DNA of 57,815 nt from Neptunomonas qingdaonensis (lineage in GTDB: Bacteria; Pseudomonadota; Gammaproteobacteria; Pseudomonadales; Balneatricaceae), in the NCBI RefSeq assembly GCF_900113275.1, contig NZ_FOOU01000019.1, positions 1-57,815 of the forward strand, written 5' to 3'. A program made the position numbers and the translations under genes. The notes beneath the pieces are model-generated. The model had not been told where the DNA came from and ran no database searches. It saw only the letters and a program-made list of their open reading frames with translations. This document shows positions 27,438 through 37,488 of this stretch, in pieces (the first letter of the stretch is position 1; each line of letters starts with the position of its first letter).

Positions 27438-28889
27438 TTATTGTTTAATATCACTTAACACAGTTCGGTTTTCGCCACCACTCAAAGCACGACACCAGCC
27501 AATTGTTTCTACCACTTCCTTTTTAAAGCTCAATAGAACGATTAGAAGTAACCCAAACCAAATTAAATGAAGGATATAGCCAATTTGCTCACCATATAAT
27601 GTAGTAATCAAGGCTATAACAACCATTAGAAATGTAAATAAATAAATTTTTCTTCGAGGTATCGGCCTCCATAACTTTACAGAGAACTCTGTACGCAGTA
27701 ATAAAAACAACAAAAAGGCCATGCTGGTAGATACGGCAGCGCCGGCAGCACCAAAATGCGGAATTAAAAGCATATTACCCAGTACGTTGAAAGCAAAAGC
27801 GACAATGCACGCGACCATAGAATAAAATGTCTTTCTTGAGATGTGAATACCGATAACAGTCGTTTCTGACATTGTATATAACAAAGGATAGCCCAAACAG
27901 GAGACTACAATATATTTCACACTGGAATATGATTCTGGCAAAATGAAATCAACTATCCATGAAAATGCACCAACAAAGCAAAACAGGAGCAATACACACA
28001 GCAACACATACTGAGTGACCTTCTCTACTTTATCCAGCCCCTCGCCACTATGGGCCCATTTATAAACAATTGGTGCCCATACAGTTGAAAACACACTCTG
28101 AAAAATAGACGCTGCAGCGGCAAAGCTAACTGAAACAGAATAGATACCCAATTGCTCGAAGGAAGAGTAGCTGCGTAAAAATAATTTATCTATAGCTGTT
28201 AGTCCCCAAAATGCGGCACCGCCCAAAACCAGCGGGGCACCAAAACGAATCATGACTTTTAAGTTTTGTATATCCACTTGGGATTTACAAGCAGCTAGCC
28301 ATTCTATACGCGTGTTCCATGCATAGATAAGGGTAACAACCAAAATCGAAATCGTATGTGCGATTACTAAGTGAAACAGATCAAAGCCAAACGAAAATAG
28401 AACATAAGTTCCAATAACCAATACAAACAAAATTTTTGGCAATATCTGGCTCATAGAGTAAGCCAAGCCTTTTTCCTGCATCCGAAGGATGAGTGACAGA
28501 AAACGCGAGATAAAAGTGGCTAGGAAACAGATAGCCACAAGCAAGCTTATCAAGACACTATCTACAGCAAACAGTGCTTTGGAAATAAAACCAGGTTTAA
28601 CTAAGCATATGATTAAAGCCACAGCCAGCAAAATCAGTCCTGGCAACAAAGTGGCTTTTAGTAACGCCGATTTCCCCTTCCCCATTGTTATATGGTATTC
28701 GCGCACATAGGCCTGATCCAACCCCAAACTGAATAGCATTACACAAAAGTTTGACATTACGTATAGCATTGCTATTCGGCCAACATCTTCAGTTGAGTAG
28801 AACCAAGTAACGATGGGCAACGTGATAAAACCTAATGCGGCGGCACCAATTGGCCCAATAGCAAAACTACTAATTGTTCTAATATTCAT
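27438..28889 (-). CDS. wzx: Wzx-type oligosaccharide flippase
   Basis: The 483-residue membrane protein has about 12-14 helices and the N-terminal pattern of the polysaccharide transporter (MATE-like) family: IGPIGAAALGFITLPIVTWFYSTEDVGRIA, then SLGLDQAYVREY. It would move undecaprenyl-linked repeat units across the inner membrane before polymerisation. It is the only flippase candidate in the window, which makes the pathway Wzx/Wzy-dependent. Just one base separates it from the GT56-like gene. Confidence 0.92.
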   Translation of the reverse strand: MNIRTISSFAIGPIGAAALGFITLPIVTWFYSTEDVGRIAMLYVMSNFCVMLFSLGLDQAYVREYHITMGKGKSALLKATLLPGLILLAVALIICLVKPGFISKALFAVDSVLISLLVAICFLATFISRFLSLILRMQEKGLAYSMSQILPKILFVLVIGTYVLFSFGFDLFHLVIAHTISILVVTLIYAWNTRIEWLAACKSQVDIQNLKVMIRFGAPLVLGGAAFWGLTAIDKLFLRSYSSFEQLGIYSVSVSFAAAASIFQSVFSTVWAPIVYKWAHSGEGLDKVEKVTQYVLLCVLLLFCFVGAFSWIVDFILPESYSSVKYIVVSCLGYPLLYTMSETTVIGIHISRKTFYSMVACIVAFAFNVLGNMLLIPHFGAAGAAVSTSMAFLLFLLLRTEFSVKLWRPIPRRKIYLFTFLMVVIALITTLYGEQIGYILHLIWFGLLLIVLLSFKKEVVETIGWCRALSGGENRTVLSDIKQ

Positions 28890-28890
28890 T

Positions 28891-30030
28891 CTATGTAGGT
28901 TCGCAAACTTTGTTTAATAAGTTAATCGTTTTTTTATCAGAAGCTTCTCTTGACCAGTTCTTTTCGACAACTTTGCGATTTATAGTCATACTTTTTGAAT
29001 CAAGCCTCACTTTCAGTAGTTCAGGTTTTTTTTCCAAATCTTGAACCGAAAAAATAACAGCACCTTGCTGAATAAAAAAAGTATATGTTGGTGATTCTGC
29101 ACGTAAAAAAACTTTAGCACCCAAATAAAGCATTATAACTATATTGCCCACGGCCTGCTGCCTAATATGATTCATAACAACAAAACCACATGATTTTAAT
29201 ATTTTGACGTACTCATTTATCGGCATAAAGTCAGTAAGCGGTTCAAAATAATCACCAAATAACTCCACCCCTTTGCCTAAAACAAAATCTCTATATTCAT
29301 TATCCCCATAACTCAGTGGCGCAATCACTTTTTGATTATTGATCTTTAGTTTAGACAATAGATCAAATGCCTCCATATGATTATTTTCAGCAAACGCACT
29401 ATTTCCAACCAATACCGAATCCCCACTCACTTGCGAGTTTTCAAAACCGCTAACCAAGTCATCCTCTAGATTCCCATAGTTCCATATCATATTTTCAGGA
29501 AATTTTTTTAATGAACATTTATTTTTTACGATATCATATTCACTAGACAGTACTGGTGAAAAGTAATTTATTCTTTCAATTACTTTTAACTTATCTACAG
29601 GATTTAATAAAATTTTTTTTATTAAACTTTTAATTTTTTTTACAAAGTCATACTGTCCAGAATTCACTTTTTTTATGTATTTTCGCGTCAAAGCAAGAGT
29701 CATTTTATCTTTTGAGTCATATATCAGATCATAATAATCGTACCCCCAACCAAGCCAAACTAAAATAGCATCTTTGGATAGCTTACTAATGACTTTAAAC
29801 CAAACAGGATTGAGTGAGTGTATTATTACAATATTATATCCTGAAAGCTCGCTTGAAATACTGCCCGTTAATACCGGTATCCCTGAAATAGTTTTAGCTG
29901 GGGACTTGATAAATTTTAGTGGTTTTTTTCCGCAGACATACAAATCATTTTTCCCTGGCGCAGCCCGCTCGAAAGAACTTATCGCTTGATCAATAAACTT
30001 TTCATCATTTGCTAGGTGAAGTATTCTCAT
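28891..30030 (-). CDS. GT56-family TDP-4-acetamido-4,6-dideoxyhexose transferase (WecF-like)
   Basis: From ATG at 30030 the protein has 379 residues: MRILHLANDEKFIDQAISSF, WLGWGYDYYDL, LVGNSAFAENNHMEAFDLL, APLSYGDNEYRDFV and FVVMNHIRQQAVGNI. These resemble WecF, which transfers Fuc4NAc from dTDP in enterobacterial common antigen. The longer TTG frame starting at 30054 overlaps the acyltransferase gene and is less likely. Context agrees: the next genes make a dTDP-4-amino-4,6-dideoxy sugar. Whether the donor is the gluco (Qui4NAc) or galacto (Fuc4NAc) form depends on the aminotransferase. Confidence 0.85.
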   Translation of the reverse strand: MRILHLANDEKFIDQAISSFERAAPGKNDLYVCGKKPLKFIKSPAKTISGIPVLTGSISSELSGYNIVIIHSLNPVWFKVISKLSKDAILVWLGWGYDYYDLIYDSKDKMTLALTRKYIKKVNSGQYDFVKKIKSLIKKILLNPVDKLKVIERINYFSPVLSSEYDIVKNKCSLKKFPENMIWNYGNLEDDLVSGFENSQVSGDSVLVGNSAFAENNHMEAFDLLSKLKINNQKVIAPLSYGDNEYRDFVLGKGVELFGDYFEPLTDFMPINEYVKILKSCGFVVMNHIRQQAVGNIVIMLYLGAKVFLRAESPTYTFFIQQGAVIFSVQDLEKKPELLKVRLDSKSMTINRKVVEKNWSREASDKKTINLLNKVCEPT

Positions 30031-30034
30031 TCGA

Positions 30035-30604
30035 TTAATCGCTTCCCTTTTCAATAAATCTTTTCTCTAACTCTAATAGATCTCTGCTTCTTGCTTTTAT
30101 TCTTTTGGCTGGTACGCCTGAGTAAACGCCAAATTCACTGCAATTTTTTGAAACCAGACTCAACGCACCAATTGCCACACCCTGCTCAAGAGTCGTACCT
30201 GGAAGTACAACAGAGCCTGCACCAATAATCACATGCCTACCGATAATGACATCTGAATGACTGACATTAGTAAATTCTGCAGGCACCATGGGATTAGTCA
30301 TGCTTGCTCCGCTGTAATCATCATTGCTGCTATAAATTGCAACCTTTGAAGAAATATTGCAAAAATCAAGTAGAGTAATTTTTCCAGCGCCTATTAATGA
30401 GCTATAGACAGCTATATGGATATAGTTCCCAATTTCAATACCCCCTTCGCCAGCAGAAATTACCGAGAAATCATCAATACGCACATTGTCACCAATGACG
30501 ATATTTGAACAATTATAATAGGATGCTTTACTGGAAAGACGAGCATTTTCACCGACTTTACCAAAACCCATTTCATCAATTTGTTCACGACTCAATAACG
30601 CCAT
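30035..30604 (-). CDS. Left-handed beta-helix acyltransferase, probable N-acetyltransferase for the 4-amino sugar
   Basis: The 189-residue protein is built of hexapeptide repeats (IVIGDNVRIDDFSVISAG, IEIGNYIHIAVYSSLIGAG, VIIGRHVIIGAGSVVLPGTTL) and ends YSGVPAKRIKAR. It lies 4 bases after the VioA-like aminotransferase gene, so acetylation of dTDP-4-amino-4,6-dideoxyglucose, the VioB step, is the most economical role. The sequence itself looks more like generic galactoside or maltose O-acetyltransferases, so O-acetylation of the polymer is an alternative. Confidence 0.75.
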   Translation of the reverse strand: MALLSREQIDEMGFGKVGENARLSSKASYYNCSNIVIGDNVRIDDFSVISAGEGGIEIGNYIHIAVYSSLIGAGKITLLDFCNISSKVAIYSSNDDYSGASMTNPMVPAEFTNVSHSDVIIGRHVIIGAGSVVLPGTTLEQGVAIGALSLVSKNCSEFGVYSGVPAKRIKARSRDLLELEKRFIEKGSD

Positions 30605-30608
30605 TTTA

Positions 30609-31715
30609 CTACACCTTTAGTGCGGCTATTATTCGACTTAGCTCATTGTTACTAATATCTGGATATATAGGTAGACAAAGAACTTTGCCTGCAATTTCAC
30701 TCGCCACAGGAAGGCCACTGCGCTGTGATGATGGTAACCCTCTGTACATAGGAAACTCAGTAATCAGGGGGTAAAAGTAACGACGCGCAAAAATATTGTT
30801 ATCTTTCAGTCTTTGGTACAGTTCGTCACGGCTTAGAGGATACTCTGCTTCGATCAGAATAGGAAAATATGAATAGTTGGCGCTAACTTCCTCTGATTTC
30901 TCAGCGATGTGAATTCCTTTCACATCCTTGAGCTGTTCGCGATAAATTTCGTCTATCTCCTGCCGGCGGGAAAAAACCCTGTCAATATGCTGCAATTGTA
31001 ACAGCCCAAATGCAGCATGAATTTCGCTCATTTTGCCGTTTATGCCCGGTGCAACAACAGTTGTTTCATCCGCAATACCAAAATTTTTGAGATAATCGAT
31101 CCGCTGTTTAGTCTTCGAATCAGGACAGATGATTGCCCCTCCTTCAAAAGTGTTAAACACCTTCGTAGCATGAAAACTCAAAATTGATAAATCTCCATGG
31201 CGTAGAATACTACCACCCTGATCTTTCACACCAAAAGCATGAGCGGCATCGTAAATCACCTTGAGCCCATAGGAATCAGCGATCTGCTGTATCCGGTCCG
31301 TGTCGCAGGGATATCCATAACAATGCACTGGAAGGATTGCGGTAGTCTGTGGAGTGATTGCGGCCTCAATTTTTTCTGCTTTTAAATTAAAAGTACTGGG
31401 ATCGATATCGACGAAAACAGGTTTTATACCATTCCAAAGGAGGGAGTGTGCCGTGGCTACAAACGAATATGGAGTAGTAATCACTTCACCTGTCACCCGC
31501 AACGCTTGCAAAGCCGAGACTAGCGCTAAAGTGCCATTCGCAAACAAGGCGATATGTTCTACGCCTAAATATTCACAGAGCGCCTTCTCTAGCTCTTGAT
31601 GATAAGGGCCACCATTGGTCAGAATCTTATTATCCCAAATCTTTTCAAGATAGGGAATAAACTCCTCCAACGGAGGCAAATAAGGCTGAGTCACAAAAAC
31701 CGGCTTGTTACTCAT
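30609..31715 (-). CDS. vioA: dTDP-4-dehydro-6-deoxyglucose aminotransferase (VioA-like, DegT/DnrJ/EryC1 family)
   Basis: The 368-residue PLP enzyme starts [20 protein letters not shown], then [13 protein letters not shown], as VioA proteins do. The PLP Lys is in [15 protein letters not shown] and the Asp of YDAAHAFG binds the cofactor ring. VioA makes dTDP-4-amino-4,6-dideoxy-D-glucose from the RmlB product. The related WecE makes the galacto epimer; resemblance at the N-terminus favours VioA, but stereochemistry cannot be settled by eye. It overlaps rmlA by 8 bases. Confidence 0.85.
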   Translation of the reverse strand: MSNKPVFVTQPYLPPLEEFIPYLEKIWDNKILTNGGPYHQELEKALCEYLGVEHIALFANGTLALVSALQALRVTGEVITTPYSFVATAHSLLWNGIKPVFVDIDPSTFNLKAEKIEAAITPQTTAILPVHCYGYPCDTDRIQQIADSYGLKVIYDAAHAFGVKDQGGSILRHGDLSILSFHATKVFNTFEGGAIICPDSKTKQRIDYLKNFGIADETTVVAPGINGKMSEIHAAFGLLQLQHIDRVFSRRQEIDEIYREQLKDVKGIHIAEKSEEVSANYSYFPILIEAEYPLSRDELYQRLKDNNIFARRYFYPLITEFPMYRGLPSSQRSGLPVASEIAGKVLCLPIYPDISNNELSRIIAALKV

Positions 31716-32592
31716 GTTTTTTCCTCAAAAGTGACAAGATATACTGCCCATAACTATTTTTACTCATTAACTCACCTGAATAAGCCAAATCTTTTTCTGT
31801 AAGCCATCCATGACTAAAAGCAATTTCTTCCAAACAAGCAATTTTATAACCCTGTCGTTTCTCCAGGGTTTCCACAAATTGTGCCGCTTCCAACAAACTT
31901 TCATGTGTACCAGTATCAAGCCACGCAAAGCCTCGTCCCAATAACTCCACATTTAAACTACCGCGTTCCAAATAAGCATTATTCACACAGGTGATCTCTA
32001 ACTCGCCGCGATCAGATGGTTTTACATCTTTTGCGATTTGAATAACTTCATTATCGTAAAAGTACAACCCTGTTACTGCATAATTAGACTTCGGCTGTTT
32101 AGGTTTTTCTTCAATTGAAAGGGCTCTCATATTATCGTCGAAGTCGACGACACCAAAGCGCTCAGGATCTTTTACTTGATAACCAAAAACAGTGGCGCCT
32201 TGTTTTTGTTTTGCTCGCTCAACAGCCTTATTCAACTTTGGGGTAAACCCCTGACCATAAAAAACATTATCACCAAGGACTAAACACACATCATCCTGAC
32301 CTATAAAATCTTCACCTATAATAAAAGCCTGTGCTAAACCATCAGGGCTTGGCTGCACCGCATACGTCAAATTGATACCCATTTGACTCCCATCATTTAA
32401 TAAACGTTCGAAGCCAGCTTTATCTTCAGGTGTCGTAATGATTAAAATATCACGAATACCTGCAAGCATCAGTACTGACAACGGGTAATAGATCATTGGT
32501 TTGTCGTATATTGGTAATAGCTGCTTTGATACCCCCATGGTTATTGGGAAAAGACGTGAACCACTACCGCCCGCTAAAACAATGCCTTTCAT
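31708..32592 (-). CDS. rmlA: Glucose-1-phosphate thymidylyltransferase
   Basis: The 294-residue enzyme has [20 protein letters not shown] at about 8-27, [17 protein letters not shown], and LGDNVFYG, all RmlA hallmarks, with [20 protein letters not shown] in the middle. It makes dTDP-glucose. Start and stop overlap rmlB (4 bases) and vioA (8 bases). rmlC and rmlD do not follow, so dTDP-glucose is routed to the amino sugar, not to rhamnose, at least by this cluster. Confidence 0.96.
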   Translation of the reverse strand: MKGIVLAGGSGSRLFPITMGVSKQLLPIYDKPMIYYPLSVLMLAGIRDILIITTPEDKAGFERLLNDGSQMGINLTYAVQPSPDGLAQAFIIGEDFIGQDDVCLVLGDNVFYGQGFTPKLNKAVERAKQKQGATVFGYQVKDPERFGVVDFDDNMRALSIEEKPKQPKSNYAVTGLYFYDNEVIQIAKDVKPSDRGELEITCVNNAYLERGSLNVELLGRGFAWLDTGTHESLLEAAQFVETLEKRQGYKIACLEEIAFSHGWLTEKDLAYSGELMSKNSYGQYILSLLRKKHE

Positions 32593-33659
32593 TTCTTTCC
32601 CTCTATACCTAATCTTTCTCTACTATACGAACCATTCAAAACACGATTCCACCAACTCTCATTGCTCAGATACCATTGAACTGTCTTGCGCATTCCGGTA
32701 TCGAAGGTTTCTTTTGGTACCCAATTTAATTCTTTTTCTATTTTTATTGCATCGATTGCATAGCGGACATCATGCCCAGGACGATCAGCCACAAAAGTTA
32801 TTAAGTCTTTATAAAAATTAATTCCTTCTGGTTTATTCGGCACGTACTCTTCGAGTAGTTCACATAAAGTATGCACAACATCTATATTTTGTTTTTCGTT
32901 ATGCCCGCCGATATTGTAAGTTTCGCCTACATATCCTTTGGTGATAACTGTATAAAGTGCGCGGGCATGATCCTCTACATATAGCCAATCACGTATTTGT
33001 GTACCGTTTCCATAAACAGGTAAAGGCTTCCCCTCTAAAGCATTAAGAATCATTAGCGGTATTAGCTTTTCCGGGAAATGGTATGGACCGTAGTTATTAG
33101 AGCAATTTGTTATTAATACAGGCAACCCGTAACTACGAAACCACGCTCTTACTAGGTGATCTGAGCTTGCCTTGCTGGCTGAATAGGGTGAGCTTGGTGC
33201 ATAAGGTGTTTCTTCAGTAAATAAATCTTCGGGACCCTCCAGGTCACCATATACCTCATCTGTAGAAATATGATGAAAACGAAACGCTGCCTTTTTCTCT
33301 GCGGCTAAACTACTCCAATAGCTGCGCGAAGCTTCCAATAACGTATAAGTACCTACAATATTGGTTTCTATAAAAATAGCTGGCCCATCGATAGAACGAT
33401 CCACATGGCTCTCTGCAGCTAAGTGCATTACCACATCAGGATTGTGCTTGTTAAATACCCGATCAAGCTCGGAACGATTGCAAATATCAACCTGCTCGAA
33501 TGAATAGCGCGCACTGTCACTGACATCAGCTAAAGACTCTAAATTGCCCGCATAGGTAAGTTTATCAAGGTTGACTATTCTATCCTGAGTATTCTCTATG
33601 ACATGGCGAATGACCGCTGAACCGATAAAACCTGCGCCACCTGTAATCAGAATTTTCAT
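32589..33659 (-). CDS. rmlB: dTDP-glucose 4,6-dehydratase
   Basis: The 356-residue enzyme has [10 protein letters not shown] at 7-16, [24 protein letters not shown] and the catalytic [12 protein letters not shown]. It converts dTDP-glucose to dTDP-4-keto-6-deoxyglucose, the substrate of the VioA-like enzyme. It is the first of the tightly overlapping rmlB-rmlA-vioA-acyltransferase series. The 160-base gap upstream may hold a promoter, but none is clear. Confidence 0.97.
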   Translation of the reverse strand: MKILITGGAGFIGSAVIRHVIENTQDRIVNLDKLTYAGNLESLADVSDSARYSFEQVDICNRSELDRVFNKHNPDVVMHLAAESHVDRSIDGPAIFIETNIVGTYTLLEASRSYWSSLAAEKKAAFRFHHISTDEVYGDLEGPEDLFTEETPYAPSSPYSASKASSDHLVRAWFRSYGLPVLITNCSNNYGPYHFPEKLIPLMILNALEGKPLPVYGNGTQIRDWLYVEDHARALYTVITKGYVGETYNIGGHNEKQNIDVVHTLCELLEEYVPNKPEGINFYKDLITFVADRPGHDVRYAIDAIKIEKELNWVPKETFDTGMRKTVQWYLSNESWWNRVLNGSYSRERLGIEGKK

Positions 33660-33819
33660 ACTGGAATGTCCATAACGTTGTAAATACTGCCCTTCAATTT
33701 CAATACCAAATGATTTAACAAATTACGATTAGCAAAAAACACAGTTCACCTATTTTGAAATTTCATTTACATAACAGCCGCCACAGCCACTCCGAGCTGC
33801 ACGATTACCCAAATCAAAA

Positions 33820-35271
33820 CTAATAAATATTTTTCGAGATAAGACTAAAAGGCGTCTTAATCAAAATCTTAATATCAAGACTTAAAGACCAGTTATTGAT
33901 ATACGCCAAATCCAATTCGACACGCTTTTGCATTTTCTCCAGCGTTTCTGTTTCACCGCGGTAGCCTTTAATTTGCGCTAAACCGGTAATGCCGGGTTTA
34001 ATTCTGTGCCGTGCCAAGTAGGCATTTATTTTGTCCGAGTAATAATCGTTGTGCGATACGGCATGCGGGCGCGGCCCGACCAACGACATCGTGCCATTGA
34101 GTACATTGAACAGCTGAGGTAATTCATCGATGGAGCTTTTACGGATGAACTTACCTATTTTAGTAACACGCGGGTCTTCTTTAGTCGCTTGCTTTACTAT
34201 TTCTGCATCATTGTGCAGTTTCATACTACGGAATTTATAAATCTCTATCAGCTTCCCATCAAAGCCATGGCGTTGCTGCTTAAAGAAGACAGGACCAGGT
34301 GATGAGCGTTTAACCAGGATAGCGATAGCTATGAATAATGGCGACAACATCAGCAGACCGGCTAAAGCCAACACTCTATCCATGATGCCTTTAATCACAA
34401 TCGACACGCGTGATGAGGTTAGCGGGCTTTCGTTTAATGAGATAAGCGGTACACCTGCCACCTCCCTGACTGAATGGTTAAGTAGATTAAGGGCAAATAT
34501 ATCCGGTGCCCAGATAACATCTACATTCATATCCAGCAGGTCTATATGCAAGCTCTCGATCTGTTCTGATGCAGCCAACGGCAGTGCAATATAGATACGC
34601 CTAATACCATGCTGTTTTATAATCGTTCGTAGGTTAGCCACCACCCCTAACACGGGCGAGGGTAATGTTTCGGAGCTGGTAGGATCAAGCTGATCGTTAT
34701 TGGCGACTACGATCCCCATGACACGGTCTGGTAGCCAACGGTTTTGCGTTAAACTATTAACTAAGTGCTGAGCAATATTACCAGCGCCTACAATAATCAC
34801 AGGCAGCTGCTGCGAGAGTTGCGCGTGATAATGTTTGATCAGTTTATTTAAGCAAAGATGGTTAACTAGCTGCAACCCCAGAGCTGTTGGTGCCCATATT
34901 AATAAAACCTGCCGAGAGAACATGTCAGTGGTTTTGGTGATAAAGCCCAGACACAGCAAGAGGAAAAGCAACAAAGACCAGGCGATGGTTAAGCGGCCCG
35001 TTAGGCGCCAGAGGCTGGATGAACGCCGATATACGCCCCTGGCAGAATAGATTGCAAACAAGGCTAGTACGATAATAATAGCGAGAAAACGATAGTACGG
35101 CGGAATTTCCTGCATATTCCAATAGGTGAGTAAGCCTAACGAGCCAATCACAATGAAAACATCAGCAAACAACTGTGCCCAGAACATTAGTGTTTCGTGA
35201 TTTCTTAGTAGACGACGTTGCCGCCCCATTGGGGACGATGATAATTTATTGCTCTCCAGGCCAAGCTCCAT
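33820..35271 (-). CDS. Undecaprenyl-phosphate glucose phosphotransferase (VpsL/WcaJ type)
   Basis: From ATG at 35271 the protein has 483 residues: four N-terminal membrane helices, a CoA-binding-like domain (IIVGAGNIAQHL), a fifth helix, and the C-terminal sugar transferase domain with KRSSPGPVFFKQQRHG, YKFRSMKLH, VGPRPHAVSHN and PGITGLAQIKGYRG. It loads the first hexose-1-phosphate, probably glucose, onto undecaprenyl phosphate and so starts repeat-unit assembly. AAGGA lies seven bases before this ATG; the longer frame starts 17 codons upstream without such support. It is the counterpart of vpsL and is divergent from the secreted protein gene at 35486. Confidence 0.92.
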   Translation of the reverse strand: MELGLESNKLSSSPMGRQRRLLRNHETLMFWAQLFADVFIVIGSLGLLTYWNMQEIPPYYRFLAIIIVLALFAIYSARGVYRRSSSLWRLTGRLTIAWSLLLFLLLCLGFITKTTDMFSRQVLLIWAPTALGLQLVNHLCLNKLIKHYHAQLSQQLPVIIVGAGNIAQHLVNSLTQNRWLPDRVMGIVVANNDQLDPTSSETLPSPVLGVVANLRTIIKQHGIRRIYIALPLAASEQIESLHIDLLDMNVDVIWAPDIFALNLLNHSVREVAGVPLISLNESPLTSSRVSIVIKGIMDRVLALAGLLMLSPLFIAIAILVKRSSPGPVFFKQQRHGFDGKLIEIYKFRSMKLHNDAEIVKQATKEDPRVTKIGKFIRKSSIDELPQLFNVLNGTMSLVGPRPHAVSHNDYYSDKINAYLARHRIKPGITGLAQIKGYRGETETLEKMQKRVELDLAYINNWSLSLDIKILIKTPFSLISKNIY

Positions 35272-35485
35272 CGTAGTATCCTTTTTTATACTTCCAGTAT
35301 TAGCACAACAAAACAACTCCAACTCCCTTTGTTGCGCCGCGAAATATTCTAATTCAGAGTCTTACTATTAACAAGGAATTTACATAAAAACTGTTCAAAA
35401 TTTGATCTGTTTTTTCTTTGCATATAAGTAACAAGATTGGTAGGATTCTATCTTATTTTAATGTCTATATTGCATGGGGCATACG

Positions 35486-36019
35486 ATGCGCAGATTACTG
35501 TTATGTGTTTTGGCAGGAATACTGCCCTTTACTACTGTCTTGGCTGATATTTCGACTGACCTTGCAAGCGAACAACCGATGGCAATAATCTTCAACAATG
35601 CGGTGGAAGCAGGTGATACGATCGAGAATATTCTTGGCTCCGTTATCAAATCACAAAGCGGCCTAGGCCCAGAGGCTGTATGTACAGCCGTTACCCTTGA
35701 CCCCGAGAACGCCGCTAACCTTGCTGAATTTGCTGTCAATAGCGGATTGACTGCGTCTACTGTGGTAACTTCGGCGATGCAATGCGCACCGGATAAAGCA
35801 CCAGAGATTTATACCAAAATGAAGGAACTCGGTATGCCGGAAGATGAGCTATTAGCTTCTGCGATTGAGGCAGGACAAGATCCGACCGCATTACTCGAAG
35901 CTGCGGCTGCAGGTAACCCGATTGCTCCGTTGGTTGCGGCACCCGGCCAAACCAGCCTGCCTACTCCGTTAACTTTTGGAGAAGATGATGGCGGTGGCGG
36001 TGTTGCCAGTCCAAATTAA
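35486..36019 (+). CDS. Secreted helical-repeat protein of unknown function with Gly-rich SPN tail
   Basis: From ATG at 35486, with GGGG seven bases upstream, the protein has 177 residues: signal peptide MRRLLLCVLAGILPFTTVLA, then about 120 residues of short amphipathic helices in loose repeats (FNNAVEAG, FAVNSGL, AIEAGQDP), with two cysteines in the mature region that could pair. It ends with a Pro/Thr linker and the unusual tail EDDGGGGVASPN. The tail is not a PEP-CTERM or LPXTG signal because no hydrophobic helix follows. I do not recognise a named family. Its place between the initiating transferase and a Wzy_C-family gene suggests a periplasmic or extracellular accessory in EPS export. 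Confidence 0.75.
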   Translation: MRRLLLCVLAGILPFTTVLADISTDLASEQPMAIIFNNAVEAGDTIENILGSVIKSQSGLGPEAVCTAVTLDPENAANLAEFAVNSGLTASTVVTSAMQCAPDKAPEIYTKMKELGMPEDELLASAIEAGQDPTALLEAAAAGNPIAPLVAAPGQTSLPTPLTFGEDDGGGGVASPN

Positions 36020-36031
36020 ACACTCGTCGCT

Positions 36032-37411
36032 TTGTCCTCCCCATTGACAACACAATCCAGTGACAAGTCACTCTTTTACGTCTTTTTGGGCTTAATAGTT
36101 TGGCTTCCGCTACCCTTAGGTAGCAATAGGACGTGGGCAACCTCTTTTTTTATTATTGTCACCCTAGGTCTCCTGGCGTTCTGGTGTGTGCTATTTTTGA
36201 AACAGCAGACAACCATTACACGCACGTTTCGCAAATCCTGGCCTCTGTTACTGTTGTTTATACTGTCTAATCTATGGGTTGGACTACAAGCTATTCCTTC
36301 CTTCGCACTGTCAATTGATGTAAACAGCACACTACAGCAGTTTGTTTTGGGCTGGGGCTTGATCGGCTTTTTAGTGCTGGCCTTATTGCTGATTAACAGT
36401 AGCTTACGCATTCGCTGGACCATTTATACCTTAGTGATTAGCGGGCTCTTTCAAGCTACCTATGGCAGCTTGATGACGCTGAGCGGGATCGAATCCAGCT
36501 TTTTACTCCCTAAAGATACTTATCTGGGTGTCGCTACCGGCACCTTTATTAACCGTAACCATCTGGCGGGTTATCTGGTCATCTGCTTGTCTATGGGATT
36601 AGGCATGATGATTGCCTTGCTTAACCTTACACCTTCAGGAAATTGGCGTAACCGTTTGCGACGCTGGATAACCGCACTGCTAAGCCAGAAAATATTATTA
36701 CGTCTTGCATTAGTGATGATGGTGATTGGGCTGGTACTGACGCACTCGCGCATGGGCAACACTTCCTTTTTTGCGGCGATGATGATTACGGGTGTACTGG
36801 CTTTATTACTCAGCAAGCATGCATCCCGATCCACACTTATCCTGCTGAGCAGCCTGATTATTATAGATATTTTTATTGTCGGGACTTTTTTTGGTATTGA
36901 GAAGGTGGTCGACCGCCTGGAAAACACCTCCAGCCAGAGAGAAACACGCGATGAGGTTGATCACTATAGCCTTACCTTAATGAGCAACAACCTTTTACTG
37001 GGTAGTGGCAGTGGCACTTTTTATACTGCTTTTCCTGAATACCGCGAAGCAGATATCCGGCTGTTTTATGATCATGCGCATAATGATTATCTGGAATTTT
37101 TAACAGAACGCGGGCTGATCGGTTTTATCCCACTACTGCTGGCGATCATCCTTTCTTTTTTAGTCGCTTTGAAGGCCCAATGGACGCGCCGCAACCCTCT
37201 AATGCGCGGGCTTTCTTTTGGTTGTCTGATGTCGATGATTGCTATGGGTATGCATGCAACGGTAGATTTTAATTTACAAATTCCTGCCAATGCGGCTTCT
37301 TTTATGCTGGTGTTGGCACTGGGTTGGATTTCGTTTTATCACCAGCCGGTTCCAAAAAAATTAGTGCCCACCACTCACTACGACAAAGATAGTCAAGCGG
37401 CGCACTTTTAA
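36032..37411 (+). CDS. O-antigen ligase/polymerase family membrane protein (Wzy_C)
   Basis: The 459-residue protein has about 11-12 membrane helices. A large periplasmic loop follows LTHSRMGNTSFF and includes LLGSGSGTFYTAFPEYR, DHAHNDYLEFLTERGLIGF, the signature of the Wzy_C/WaaL family. Start is TTG at 36032, 12 bases after the preceding stop; another TTG is at 36044. Such proteins polymerise or ligate undecaprenyl-linked glycans. With a second polymerase candidate at 24451, this one may polymerise the EPS, attach glycan to a protein or lipid acceptor, or act on another polymer. Confidence 0.87.
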   Translation: MSSPLTTQSSDKSLFYVFLGLIVWLPLPLGSNRTWATSFFIIVTLGLLAFWCVLFLKQQTTITRTFRKSWPLLLLFILSNLWVGLQAIPSFALSIDVNSTLQQFVLGWGLIGFLVLALLLINSSLRIRWTIYTLVISGLFQATYGSLMTLSGIESSFLLPKDTYLGVATGTFINRNHLAGYLVICLSMGLGMMIALLNLTPSGNWRNRLRRWITALLSQKILLRLALVMMVIGLVLTHSRMGNTSFFAAMMITGVLALLLSKHASRSTLILLSSLIIIDIFIVGTFFGIEKVVDRLENTSSQRETRDEVDHYSLTLMSNNLLLGSGSGTFYTAFPEYREADIRLFYDHAHNDYLEFLTERGLIGFIPLLLAIILSFLVALKAQWTRRNPLMRGLSFGCLMSMIAMGMHATVDFNLQIPANAASFMLVLALGWISFYHQPVPKKLVPTTHYDKDSQAAHF

Positions 37412-37488
37412 ACTCTTTTTAGGTATAATCCTCTCCAATTATTTTTTTTATTTATCTCTTTATTATTCATTAGGAAAAGGATCTTTTC

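Noticed and set aside
35323-35485. Search for a sigma-54-type site between the initiating transferase and the secreted protein
   Set aside because: No GG-N10-GC pattern with acceptable flanks was found; the same is true upstream of 8117 and of the TRAP operon.
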